Shown here piece by piece: positions 1-6,856 of a DNA stretch of 8,098 bases. A program made the position numbers and the translations under genes. Each line of letters opens with the position of its first letter. The stretch's first letter is position 1. The stretch comes from a bacterium (lineage in GTDB: Bacteria > Planctomycetota > Planctomycetia > Pirellulales > Pirellulaceae): the NCBI GenBank assembly GCA_030432015.1, contig JAUIHJ010000377.1, forward strand, positions 1 to 8,098, read 5' to 3'. The notes under the pieces were generated by a model that was not told the origin of the DNA, did not search any database, and saw only the letters and a list, made by a program, of their open reading frames with translations.

Positions 1-159
1 TTGTACGGCATTGCGACACGTAACTGATGCCACGAGCCGCCGGCGAGTTGCCGCGCGCAGCGTGCTCAGAAAATACCAGCCTGCAGCACGAGCGAGTCCA
101 GCGGCAGCGCGTCATTCCACACGATCTAACGTGCAATGCAGGTATTCAACGGAATCGGG

Positions 160-387
160 TTACCCCCCACCGGCCGGCGGAAGGACGGATAGCGCGTCAC
201 CGTCGATCAGCACCCGGCCGCGATCCCGTTCGAGCGAGCCGTTGACCGTGAAAATCTGCACGCTCTCGGCAGGCACATCCAGCCGCCGCAACACGTCTTC
301 AATCGACGCACCCTCCTCGAGTTCCAGTTGGTCACCGGGCGGCGTCTTGGGCTTTAAGACCCCCATCAGCTTGACGTGCACAATCAT
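160..387 (-). CDS. aorD: MoaD/ThiS-like sulfur carrier of the AOR operon
   Basis: A 75-residue ubiquitin-fold protein of the MoaD/ThiS family. Such proteins carry sulfur as a C-terminal thiocarboxylate to make the molybdopterin dithiolene that binds W or Mo. Seen: a normal MoaD size, a beta-strand start (MIVHVKL), the acidic hairpin and helix region LELEEGASIEDVLRRL, the segment VNGSLERDRG, and the terminal PPAGGG directly before the TAA stop. The last two glycines are the family's activation site; here there are three. The ATG at 387-385 overlaps the aorC TGA as ATGA and has no clear Shine-Dalgarno, so translation is probably coupled to aorC. Last gene of the cluster, in the aorD position known from Aromatoleum. 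Inference: a dedicated carrier for the tungstopterin of AorB. It could also serve the general pathway. The family call is firm, the operon-specific role likely. Confidence 0.88.
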   Translation of the reverse strand: MIVHVKLMGVLKPKTPPGDQLELEEGASIEDVLRRLDVPAESVQIFTVNGSLERDRGRVLIDGDALSVLPPAGGG

Positions 388-1775
388 GGCTGTGATTTCG
401 TGCCGACGAACTGCGCATGCGACGCGCCCATGGTGGCTTTGGCCTGGGCACCGCGGAAATGGTACTTGCGATCTCTGGTCGCGCTGCCGAGCAGGGTTGT
501 TTCGACGAGTTTCTGGGCAACACCGGCTCCGATGTAGGCGCGGCGAATATCGAACGGGTTCTCCTGCAGAAACTGCTTCCAAGCCGCCAACTTGGTTTGG
601 GTCTGCAAAATCCCTTTGACCATCCCAATGTCGGTCAGCATTCCCAAGTCGTCCGCCTGCCCCGTAAAGATGGCACCAACCAGGCGGTCGTCGTGCCATA
701 GTAGCTTGCGATAGATCGAATTCGTGGGGTTTGAGATTGTCGTAGCCTCGGCCGTGGCGTCATTCCAGGCCCCATAGCTAACGGTCTGCAGTCCGCAGAC
801 GTCGACGACATTCATCAGCAGGCTACCAGGATAGTGAATCTCTTCGCCCGCCATGTTGGCGCCGGCCACGCGTCCATGGTCGACGGCGGTCGGCTGAATC
901 GCATGCACGGCACGCTGATCACTGAACAGCACCGGCCCCTGGGCGACATCTCCGGCCGCGTAAATATTCGGCACGCTTGACTGCATCTGGTCATTGACGA
1001 GGATACCCGCATCGGCGTCGATACCCGCCCCGGCGACCAGGTCGAGATTCGCCTTGATCCCGGTCGCAATGATGACGATGTCAGCGGCGATCTGGTCGCC
1101 ATTTTCCAGGTGCACACGTTTCGATCCGTCATCCGCGGCGGTGATCGATTGCACCGTCGTTCCGGTGTGGACGGCAACCCCTTTGGACGTCATCCAGTTC
1201 CCGACGAACCCGGCAGATTCGTTGTCCAGCATCCGCGGCAGGATCTGCGATTCACGTTCGACCACCGTCAAGTCCCAGCCTCGCTTGAACATGGCATTCA
1301 AGACGATAAAGCCGATGAACCCTGCGCCGACCAGGACGACCCGCGGCTTCTCTAGACCACTGGTTGCATCCAACAATTGTTGCGTGTGGGCGAGTGACCA
1401 CATAGGCTGCACACCCGGTAGATCCGTACCGGCAATCGGTGGTGCCAGAGGTGACGAACCGGTTGCAATGAGCAGATTGTCGTAGGCCAGCGAACGACCG
1501 TCGTTAAGCGTTACCCTGTTGCCGGCGGCCTCAATGCCAGTTACCCGAACGCCAAAACGCGTCTCGACTCCCAGCTTCTGAAAATGGGCGGCGTCGCCGG
1601 TGTGCGTCTGTTCGGGTGGGATATTTCCGGCCAGCCAATAGGGGAGCGCCATTCGTGAATGCGCGGGTTCGTCGGAGACAAGCGTGATCTTCGCTTCGGT
1701 ATCGAAAATGCGAATCGTCTCGAGTGCGTTGGTTGCGGCAGGTCCGCCGCCAATGATGACGTGATGTTGGGCCAT
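384..1775 (-). CDS. aorC: FAD-dependent NAD(P)H oxidoreductase, AOR subunit AorC
   Basis: A 463-residue flavoprotein of the two-dinucleotide-fold (Pyr_redox_2) family, related to rubredoxin- and ferredoxin-NAD reductases. Residues 6-14 hold the FAD Rossmann motif (GGGPAA). ATGSSP lies at 104-109. Residues 150-155 (GAGFIG) form the NAD motif, with acidic E173 ending the next strand (VVER), which favours NAD over NADP. YAAGDVA at 272-278 is the second FAD motif. Residues from about 311 form the C-terminal interface domain, followed by a polar tail after about 435. There is no redox-active CxxC, so it is not a thioredoxin- or lipoamide-type enzyme. Start: ATG 1775 preceded by AGGAAG with a 5-nt spacer. 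It lies 51 bp after aorB and overlaps aorD by 4 bp. By analogy with Aromatoleum AorC, it takes electrons from the ferredoxin subunit and reduces NAD+. Function from homology and context; partner contacts are inferred. Confidence 0.9.
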   Translation of the reverse strand: MAQHHVIIGGGPAATNALETIRIFDTEAKITLVSDEPAHSRMALPYWLAGNIPPEQTHTGDAAHFQKLGVETRFGVRVTGIEAAGNRVTLNDGRSLAYDNLLIATGSSPLAPPIAGTDLPGVQPMWSLAHTQQLLDATSGLEKPRVVLVGAGFIGFIVLNAMFKRGWDLTVVERESQILPRMLDNESAGFVGNWMTSKGVAVHTGTTVQSITAADDGSKRVHLENGDQIAADIVIIATGIKANLDLVAGAGIDADAGILVNDQMQSSVPNIYAAGDVAQGPVLFSDQRAVHAIQPTAVDHGRVAGANMAGEEIHYPGSLLMNVVDVCGLQTVSYGAWNDATAEATTISNPTNSIYRKLLWHDDRLVGAIFTGQADDLGMLTDIGMVKGILQTQTKLAAWKQFLQENPFDIRRAYIGAGVAQKLVETTLLGSATRDRKYHFRGAQAKATMGASHAQFVGTKSQP

Positions 1776-1826
1776 TGATTCTTCCTGAATTTCGATCGGC
1801 GAATTCCCTCGTCGGTCACACCGGCG

Positions 1827-3659
1827 TTACAACGACGCCAGTCCCAGTTCGGTCAACTTCTCTGGCGACGGAACGCCTTCCGGGTCCCAGCCGCGCGCTT
1901 CGTAGTAGATCGGTAACATGAACTCCAAATTCACGGTCACACCTTTCGAAGGTCCGTCGGTGTGTGGTTCCTTCAAGAGTCGCTTGGGCAGCGAGTCGTC
2001 CGCCTTGGTCAAGCCGGCCCTGAGGTTCCAGAGTCGCTCAATGTTCCAGGTCCGCTCGCCGATTTTCAGCACTTCGTCCATGCTGTATGGGTGTCCCGTC
2101 GCCGCGGAAACACACGGGGCGATCTTTTCCATGGGGCCGCCCGCTCCGGCCACAAACAGGCAGACACCGGTATTGTCATGCGACGTCGTGCGATTCTGTT
2201 CAGGGACCACCCATTCACTCTTGCCTGCTGGCGTATGCGGATCCATCGTGCTTGATTCGGGACCGGGCGTCCAGGCCCGCAGGTGGCAACCGCCACGATT
2301 GCACGTGGCATAAGCAACGCCCATGCCTTGAAAGCCACGAGGGTCATAGGCCGGGAATTCCTGACCCTTGCTCCCCATGAAGACTTCCGGTCGATTGAAC
2401 TTCTCGCCCATCCGCTTGGCCCCCTCGGCCAACTCCGTCCCGAAACCTTCGCGATAGGCGGTCGCTTCGCACATCCGCACCAATGCTTCGGCCGAGCCAA
2501 AAGTCAGGGGCGTTTCCACGTCGTCGTCGCCAATGACACCCGTTTGATAGAGTTCCATGGCGGAGGCGAGCGTCGACCCCATGGAAATCGGGTCCATCCC
2601 CAAATCGTTGCATAGCCAGTTGGCCTTGAGTACCGCGTCCAGATCACCGACGCCCGTGTCTGCGCCCAACGCCCATGCAGCTTCATACTCGGGACCTTCG
2701 CCGGCCGTCTTCCAATTACGCGGATGCACATTGACCATGTACTTCTCAGAATGTTCGCCCAACCGGCAGACGCGGCCACAAGCAATGGTGCAGGCGAAGC
2801 AGGCCTTGTTGGAAACCATCCGAGTATCCTTGACGGCATTTCCGTTGAGCGCTTCGGCGTGCTCGAACTGGCCCTGTTGAAAATTACGCGTCGGCAGGCC
2901 GCCGAACGCGTTGGTCAGGTCGATTGTGGCGGCGGTTCCCAATTCGGTAAACGATTTACGCCCTGGGTTGTCCTGCATTTCCGCACGCATTTCCCAGACC
3001 GCCTTCATGAACGCCTCGGGTTCGGCGATGTCGACACCGCCGGTGCCGCGGACGGCAATTGCTTTAAGGTTTTTCGAGCCCATCACCGTGCCGACACCGC
3101 TTCGCCCCGCCGCGCGATGCTTGTCGTTCATGATGCAGGCGAATTTCACCAGGTTTTCACCGGCGGGACCGATGCAGGAAACGCGCAGCGCGGGGATGCC
3201 CAACTCTTCGCGCAAGCCGTCTTCCGTTTCGAATACGCCCTTGCCCCAATACTGGGCCGCGTCACGAATCTCGACACGATCGTCATAGATGAACAGGTAA
3301 CTCGGCCGGGGTGCCTGGCCTTCCAGAATCAACAGATCGTAGCCAGCGAATTTGAGTTCCGGCCCCCAGTGGCCGCCTGAATTCGACGTCGTGATTGCGT
3401 TGGTTAGGGCACCCTTGGTCACCACCATGTATCGAGCGCCACAGGGCACGGGAGTCCCGGTCAACGGACCGGTGGCAAAGATCAACTTGTTCTCCGGTCC
3501 CAATGGATCCGCGGTCGGATCCATTTCTTCGTACAGGTAACGCGCTGCCAGACCGCGACCACCGATGTACTCGCGCATCCAGGCGACCGGAATATCTTCA
3601 ATCGCGTGGGTTCCCGTCGTTAGATTGACTCGCAGCAGCTTGCCTGTCCAACCACCCAT
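1827..3659 (-). CDS. aorB: Tungsten aldehyde:ferredoxin oxidoreductase catalytic subunit
   Basis: A 610-residue full-length member of the AOR family, which oxidises aldehydes to carboxylic acids at a tungsten bis-pterin. It starts with the family N-terminus (GGWTGKLLRVNL, then YIGGRGLAARYL). The [4Fe-4S] ligands are C287, C290 and C294 (CxxCxxxC) plus C500. Pterin motifs are NDLGMD at 351-356 and DNTGVC at 495-500 (DxxGxC). Pterin-phosphate and Mg contacts known from Pyrococcus AOR appear at the same numbers: R76, N93, G95 and R182. The active-site acid is in the EYE segment 324-326 and the active-site His is H459 (RGGCHLR). No signal peptide, so cytoplasmic. Start: ATG 3659 with AAGGA 7 nt upstream. 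It lies 109 bp after aorA and 51 bp before aorC. The aldehyde substrate cannot be read from the sequence. Family is certain; assignment to the NAD-linked AorABC subtype rests on the neighbours. Confidence 0.96.
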   Translation of the reverse strand: MGGWTGKLLRVNLTTGTHAIEDIPVAWMREYIGGRGLAARYLYEEMDPTADPLGPENKLIFATGPLTGTPVPCGARYMVVTKGALTNAITTSNSGGHWGPELKFAGYDLLILEGQAPRPSYLFIYDDRVEIRDAAQYWGKGVFETEDGLREELGIPALRVSCIGPAGENLVKFACIMNDKHRAAGRSGVGTVMGSKNLKAIAVRGTGGVDIAEPEAFMKAVWEMRAEMQDNPGRKSFTELGTAATIDLTNAFGGLPTRNFQQGQFEHAEALNGNAVKDTRMVSNKACFACTIACGRVCRLGEHSEKYMVNVHPRNWKTAGEGPEYEAAWALGADTGVGDLDAVLKANWLCNDLGMDPISMGSTLASAMELYQTGVIGDDDVETPLTFGSAEALVRMCEATAYREGFGTELAEGAKRMGEKFNRPEVFMGSKGQEFPAYDPRGFQGMGVAYATCNRGGCHLRAWTPGPESSTMDPHTPAGKSEWVVPEQNRTTSHDNTGVCLFVAGAGGPMEKIAPCVSAATGHPYSMDEVLKIGERTWNIERLWNLRAGLTKADDSLPKRLLKEPHTDGPSKGVTVNLEFMLPIYYEARGWDPEGVPSPEKLTELGLASL

Positions 3660-3729
3660 CCTATCGTCCTTGTATTAGTTCACCGTTGATTGAATTCACT
3701 GTGACACTTCAGGGCTGCGGAGTTGGTCG

Positions 3730-3768
3730 CTCGCGGCACGCCGCTGATCGTTCGTCGCGGGCCGCGAG
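3730..3768 (-). promoter_or_regulatory. Stem-loop between aorA and aorB
   Basis: CTCGCGGC at 3730-3737 and GCCGCGAG at 3761-3768 are a perfect 8-bp inverted repeat. Inside it CCGC (3741-3744) pairs with GCGG (3757-3760), leaving a 3-nt bulge and a 12-nt loop. On the transcribed strand it begins at the base after the aorA TGA. No T-run follows, so it is not a classical terminator. Position suggests an mRNA-stability or processing element, or a partial transcription block that sets the AorA:AorB ratio. The structure is seen; the role is inferred. Confidence 0.5.
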
Positions 3769-4257
3769 TCAATTTGCCCCGGTTGCGGCTTCAACGTAGT
3801 TCGAATTAACTCGCTCGGTCCATGGCTCGAACCAACCGCCAGCCCGGTCGGCCTCTACGTATTCGATGGCATCGGTAGGACAGGCGGTCGCGCAGGCGGG
3901 GTCACCGCCACAAAGGTTACACTTGGTCGCCGTGTCTGACTTGGGCGTCGTGAAAACCGTTCCGAAGGGGCAGGCAATCGTGCAAAGGTGGCACCCGATA
4001 CAGGACGCCTCGATCACGACCTTGGCACCGGTCGCTTCGTCGATGGCGATGGCGTTGACCGGGCAGGCCGACATGCACCATGCTTCGTCGCATTGCAAGC
4101 AGGTGTACGGGGCATAGCTGGCCTCCTCGTCAAAGACGTTGACGCGGATGACACTCTTCGAGGGTGCAAACGTACCGGTCTGGACCCACGAACAGGCCAA
4201 CTCGCACTGCATGCAGCCGGTACAGCGGTCCGGCACGATATTTAGTACCTTGCTCAT
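3769..4257 (-). CDS. aorA: Four-[4Fe-4S] ferredoxin-like electron-transfer subunit AorA
   Basis: A 162-residue polyferredoxin of the HycB/CooF/DMSO-reductase-B type. Its 16 cysteines form four cluster motifs: C12, C15, C18, C22 (CxxCxxCxxxC); C53, C56, C61, C65 (CxxCx4CxxxC); C86, C89, C92, C96; and C113, C116, C122, C126 (CxxCx5CxxxC). Proline follows the last Cys of motifs 2-4 (CP). In this fold the motifs pair crosswise to hold the cubanes. The tail after about 130 is cysteine-free and ends VEAATGAN. No twin-arginine or Sec signal, so it works in the cytoplasm, linking AorB to AorC. I chose ATG 4257 (MSKVLNIVPD) because AAGGAAG lies 5 nt upstream. A GTG at 4272 would add five residues (MKEVT) but would use up that ribosome site. 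First gene of the aor cluster. In Aromatoleum, AorA subunits stack into a chain with AorB; this protein has about the same size. Family certain, subunit role very likely. Confidence 0.94.
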   Translation of the reverse strand: MSKVLNIVPDRCTGCMQCELACSWVQTGTFAPSKSVIRVNVFDEEASYAPYTCLQCDEAWCMSACPVNAIAIDEATGAKVVIEASCIGCHLCTIACPFGTVFTTPKSDTATKCNLCGGDPACATACPTDAIEYVEADRAGGWFEPWTERVNSNYVEAATGAN

Positions 4258-4262
4258 GGTAA

Positions 4263-4269
4263 CTTCCTT
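4263..4269 (-). promoter_or_regulatory. Ribosome binding site deciding the aorA start
   Basis: AAGGAAG on the minus strand, 5 nt before ATG 4257. It supports that ATG over the in-frame GTG at 4272, which would place the site inside the coding region. Confidence 0.7.
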
Positions 4270-4380
4270 CACGCCCTGCAGAACAAGGGCGGCAAAACGT
4301 CAGAATGCAATACTCGGCGAAACGCGAAAAATAACACCAGTTGCGCCCCAGAATTTACCAAACCGCGACTCGAAACGCCA

Positions 4381-4401
4381 GCGAGCCGAACATTCGCTCG
4401 C
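4381..4401 (-). terminator. Possible terminator hairpin after the 4423-5118 gene
   Basis: GCGAG (4381-4385) pairs with CTCGC (4397-4401), and CGAA (4387-4390) with TTCG (4393-4396), leaving one bulged base and a very tight loop. It lies 21 nt past the stop of the gene at 4423-5118. Only a weakly T-rich stretch follows, so termination is uncertain. It could also be an operator-like inverted repeat for the aor operon. Confidence 0.25.
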
Positions 4402-4422
4402 CCCAGCGCACCGCTTTCGCGA

Positions 4423-5118
4423 TTAGGGATGTGTTGTTAGATGGATCGCAAATTCATCCGCAAAGCGCGATCGGGCAGCAGCCACTGCAGCGAATTCGCC
4501 TTCCGTTTTTTCGTATGCCGCTTCGACAATCGTGCGGATTGCAGCCAGGCGTGCTGCTGGCGGGAGCGCCGTGTCCTCCAACATGCGCATCAACTGACCA
4601 AAGTCTTCGCGAATGATCCCACGTTGAATAAGCAGAAATTTACGCTGCGAGGAAATGAAGATCTCCGCGGACTCCGACTCCGGGGCCGGCAAACTCGAAA
4701 CGACAGCAATCGAATGGCTGACCGACTCCATCAAGGCCCGATGCGCATGCTGAACCGCGCCAAGCGCGTCGCGATCCGGCAAACGATCGCCAGGCTGGTC
4801 ACCACGCGCGGCTCCCGCAGCGGCGGTGGGGGCACGCGCCGAGCCCGCTCCTAACTCGCCCGTTGCGACTTCACCCAGTTCCAGTCCACCTTCAGCATGT
4901 GGCGGCGCGCCAGGACTGGCCAGACATTGCCCGAGCGCAATTTCAAACTCCCGGGAAGCCTGTGCCAACCGCTGGTCGATGCGGTCCATGTCACGAATCA
5001 GCGCCATGGCCGATTCCTGACGTTGGGACTGGCGGCGCGAGGCCAGCAACACAAGGATGGAACCAAGGCCGAGTGCGATCGACACGACGATCAGCGTTAA
5101 CTTCCAGTGGTTCGCCAT
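4423..5118 (-). CDS. Single-pass membrane protein of unknown function
   Basis: I do not recognise a family for this 231-residue protein. Residues 7-26 form one hydrophobic transmembrane segment with no cleavage site, followed by a basic stop (ASRRQSQRQ). This gives a short cytoplasmic N-terminus and a large periplasmic part if oriented by the positive-inside rule for signal anchors, though the basic residues after the helix argue for the reverse. Residues 37-63 are charged and helical (RDMDRIDQRLAQASREFEI), likely coiled coil. About 68-118 is a low-complexity Gly/Ala/Pro linker. About 119-225 looks helical again. Start: ATG 5118, chosen because it sits just before the membrane segment. The Shine-Dalgarno is weak, and a TTG at 5271 would add 51 residues of little coding character. 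It ends 165 bp before aorA, so a shared role with AOR is possible but unsupported. Confidence 0.7.
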   Translation of the reverse strand: MANHWKLTLIVVSIALGLGSILVLLASRRQSQRQESAMALIRDMDRIDQRLAQASREFEIALGQCLASPGAPPHAEGGLELGEVATGELGAGSARAPTAAAGAARGDQPGDRLPDRDALGAVQHAHRALMESVSHSIAVVSSLPAPESESAEIFISSQRKFLLIQRGIIREDFGQLMRMLEDTALPPAARLAAIRTIVEAAYEKTEGEFAAVAAARSRFADEFAIHLTTHP

Positions 5119-5629
5119 GCGTGGCCGCCAATGGGCAGGGGTCGGAGAATGATCGTACGGACAGCCAATCCCGGCCCCCGTGCCATCTTCTTGAATTACG
5201 ATTCTCTCGCTCCCGCTCCCAGAAACTCTGACGCCCAAACGCCTGCCTTCATTTTCGATCCGGATCGTCAATGTCTTGGGGGAGCGGGCCGGGGGAGAGC
5301 GGGATTGCCCGCGAGGCCGCCCCCTATCCTAACCGATTCGAGTTGCTAAGAACGCAACAGCCCTCGCTGACGCGTTTTGCAGTGGCGCTGTTGCTTATGC
5401 CGCGGGCATGTCAGTTGCTCGTCTGCCGCCGCTACGCGGCTCGTTGGCGCAGCTTCAAAGCAGTCGCTTCGAGCTACAAAAACCAATGCCTGTCGTCAGA
5501 GCACAAACCGCGTCCGTGGCAAAACCAAGTCTGAGGGACAGGTGTGTTGTTCGCCGACATGCCCTGCTTCGCCGGCCGCTCCGCAGGGCGGCCAACATCG
5601 AGCCGGCTCCCTGATTGACGCCCGGTCTG
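5119..5629. other. Long intergenic region with inverted repeats
   Basis: About 510 bp with no convincing gene on either strand; the short ORFs here have Arg/Ser-rich, shadow-like compositions. Structures seen: a nested inverted repeat at 5291-5324 (GGGGG with CCCCC outside, GCGGG-ATTG-CCCGC inside), a GCCGC-TAC-GCGGC hairpin at 5428-5440, and a GC hairpin at 5574-5593. CCCTCGCTGACGCG at 5361-5374 resembles an intergenic motif I associate with planctomycetes. The low-coordinate end should hold the promoter of the 4423-5118 gene, but none can be placed. Confidence 0.5.
5574..5593 (-). terminator. Possible terminator hairpin after the barrel protein gene
   Basis: GGCCGC (5574-5579) and GCGGCC (5588-5593) form a 6-bp stem, extended inside by CC/GG across one bulged base around a GCA loop. 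It starts about 36 nt past the stop of the 5630-6853 gene. No T-run follows on the transcribed strand, so intrinsic termination is unproven. Confidence 0.3.
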
Positions 5630-6853
5630 CTAGAACGCCTTCGAGTAGCTGGCAGCGAACGACCAGTCCGTTTCCAACTGCACGCCGCGCAGATTCTGCA
5701 CCACGGGGTTGGTGAATTCGACATTGAGCCGCCCGCCGTGCCGCAGCATGTACATCATCCCGTATCCCAGGTTCAAGTAGTCGCCCCCTCGCATATCGGG
5801 ATCGGCGGTGCTGATGAGATTGGGATTAAGCTGCGGGTCCGCTCCGACATAATTGCTGCGCCACAGGCCTTCGATGCGAAAGGTTGCCGCGAGCCGCTTT
5901 TCGCAGTCCAACAGGTAGCTCAACCACGCCGTCGCCCGGTACTCGTTGCCGACCCGATAGTCCGAGTCATTGATGCCCATTGGGAGGTCGAACGAGCCTT
6001 GCAAACCAAAACTGTGTCGTTCGCCGTAGGATCGATAGGTAATCGCCGGCCGGGCATCCCAGGTGCCGTGCCCCAGCCGCATAGGATAGGGGAATTCCGA
6101 CGGGCTACCCGTCGGAATCGAAGTGACGTTGTCAATGTCGCCGGTCGGCGCACTAAATCGAAGGTTAACAATGAGTTCGTCGGAGCAGCCGTCATAGATC
6201 CGCCACAGGGCACCGAAATTCAAGTCGCCGAAGCCGCTGTTGTTGGTCGTAAAATATGTCCCGTTGCGGCGGCGATGGTCCATCGTGTTGTCCATCCACA
6301 TGGGCATCACATAGGCTGTAACGTGATCTGTAATCCCGCGCATGATGTGAATCATGTGCATCTGCATCGTCATGTTGATCGGCGTCGCACCGTATGCCGT
6401 AACCCCAGGGGTTCCCGGCGGCACGGTTCCAATAAAGTCGAGTGCTTGCTGGTCGGTCAAGCGGGTTGTCCCCGAGCGATTCCCGTCCATGAACATGCTG
6501 GCGTACTTGTATTCGACCATCCATTCACCTGCCTCATGGACATGGTCCCCCATCAGGAAGGCAGGCGCGTGCGAGTCCACTCGATCGTGCTTGATCGAGT
6601 GTTCGTGCCACGCATCAACGTGCCACACCTCGTCATCCCCTGCGGCGATATCAGCATGGTCGCTGTGATCGTGGTCGCTGTGATCATGGTCGGAGTGATC
6701 GTGGTCCTCTTCGTCAACATCGATGTCCCCTATGGCGGCGACAACCGGTCCGTCCGAATCCGACGGGCTCGCTGCCCCGGTCTCTTGGGCGTGGACCGGA
6801 ACGAGCGAGAAACAGGCGAGTAACGGGAAGATCACCAGGAGGCGTGAAGACAT
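5630..6853 (-). CDS. His/Met-rich outer-membrane beta-barrel protein, probable metal-related 'transporter' family
   Basis: A 407-residue exported protein. Residues 1-22 are a Sec signal peptide with a VHA|Q cleavage site. Residues 43-68 are an acidic His region with three HDHSD repeats (51-65), a probable metal-binding spacer. MGDHVHEAGEW (101-111) starts the conserved barrel, with alternating polar/hydrophobic strands and a C-terminal Phe, as in BAM substrates. Met/His clusters occur at 161-171 (MTMQMHMIHIM) and 183-193 (MPMWMDNTMDH), a composition typical of Cu(I)/Ag(I) sites. The segments YRVGNEYR (299-306) and ADPDMRGGDYLNLGYG (350-365) match, from memory, a family annotated only as 'transporter' and often found near heavy-metal export genes. 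Start: ATG 6853 with AAGGTG 8 nt upstream. LLAC at 11-14 is a poor lipobox, so lipidation is unlikely. Barrel and export are well supported; metal and substrate are inferred. Confidence 0.85.
   Translation of the reverse strand: MSSRLLVIFPLLACFSLVPVHAQETGAASPSDSDGPVVAAIGDIDVDEEDHDHSDHDHSDHDHSDHADIAAGDDEVWHVDAWHEHSIKHDRVDSHAPAFLMGDHVHEAGEWMVEYKYASMFMDGNRSGTTRLTDQQALDFIGTVPPGTPGVTAYGATPINMTMQMHMIHIMRGITDHVTAYVMPMWMDNTMDHRRRNGTYFTTNNSGFGDLNFGALWRIYDGCSDELIVNLRFSAPTGDIDNVTSIPTGSPSEFPYPMRLGHGTWDARPAITYRSYGERHSFGLQGSFDLPMGINDSDYRVGNEYRATAWLSYLLDCEKRLAATFRIEGLWRSNYVGADPQLNPNLISTADPDMRGGDYLNLGYGMMYMLRHGGRLNVEFTNPVVQNLRGVQLETDWSFAASYSKAF
6656..6703 (-). repeat. 15-bp tandem repeat encoding HDHSD
   Basis: Three 15-bp units plus one further His codon inside the barrel-protein gene, encoding residues 51-66. 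The units differ only at a few wobble bases, so the array may vary in length between strains. The product is a His/Asp metal-binding stretch just after the signal peptide. Confidence 0.85.
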
Positions 6854-6856
6854 GAT

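Larger units (their letters stand above)
4258..4422 (-). promoter_or_regulatory. Upstream region of the aor operon
   Basis: 165 bp without a gene, between the stop of the upstream membrane protein and aorA; the natural place for the operon promoter. I see no convincing sigma-70-like pair and no sigma-54 box, so no promoter is placed. An AT-rich patch lies at about 4327-4360. A 6-bp stem with an 8-nt loop (CGCCCT 4272-4277, AGGGCG 4286-4291) sits just upstream of the aorA ribosome site and could affect its access. Role inferred from position. Confidence 0.35.

Noticed and set aside
1..159. Possible gene downstream of aorD
   Set aside because: Only short frames with unnatural composition, no ribosome site, and no recognisable protein end. 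Left without annotation.
11..619. 202-codon plus-strand frame
   Set aside because: Arg/Ser/Pro-rich composition, and antisense to aorD and the end of aorC, both well supported.
388..699. N-terminal extension of the MoaD-like frame
   Set aside because: It runs through aorC in another frame. The MoaD fold starts at the ATG at 387.
2724..3380. 218-codon plus-strand frame
   Set aside because: Antisense shadow of aorB, whose cofactor ligands are all present on the other strand.
4273..4422. Moco/Wco riboswitch before aorA
   Set aside because: The region is short and I see only small local hairpins, not the multi-helix fold of that class.
5119..5271. 51-residue extension of the membrane protein from a TTG
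   Set aside because: Low-complexity, poor start codon, and the ATG at 5118 lies naturally just before the membrane helix.
5615..6823. 402-codon open frame on the plus strand
   Set aside because: It is the exact antisense of the barrel-protein gene, which has a signal peptide, ribosome site and family motifs. The plus product is rich in Arg, Val and His with no recognisable domain. Strong codon bias explains the open frame.
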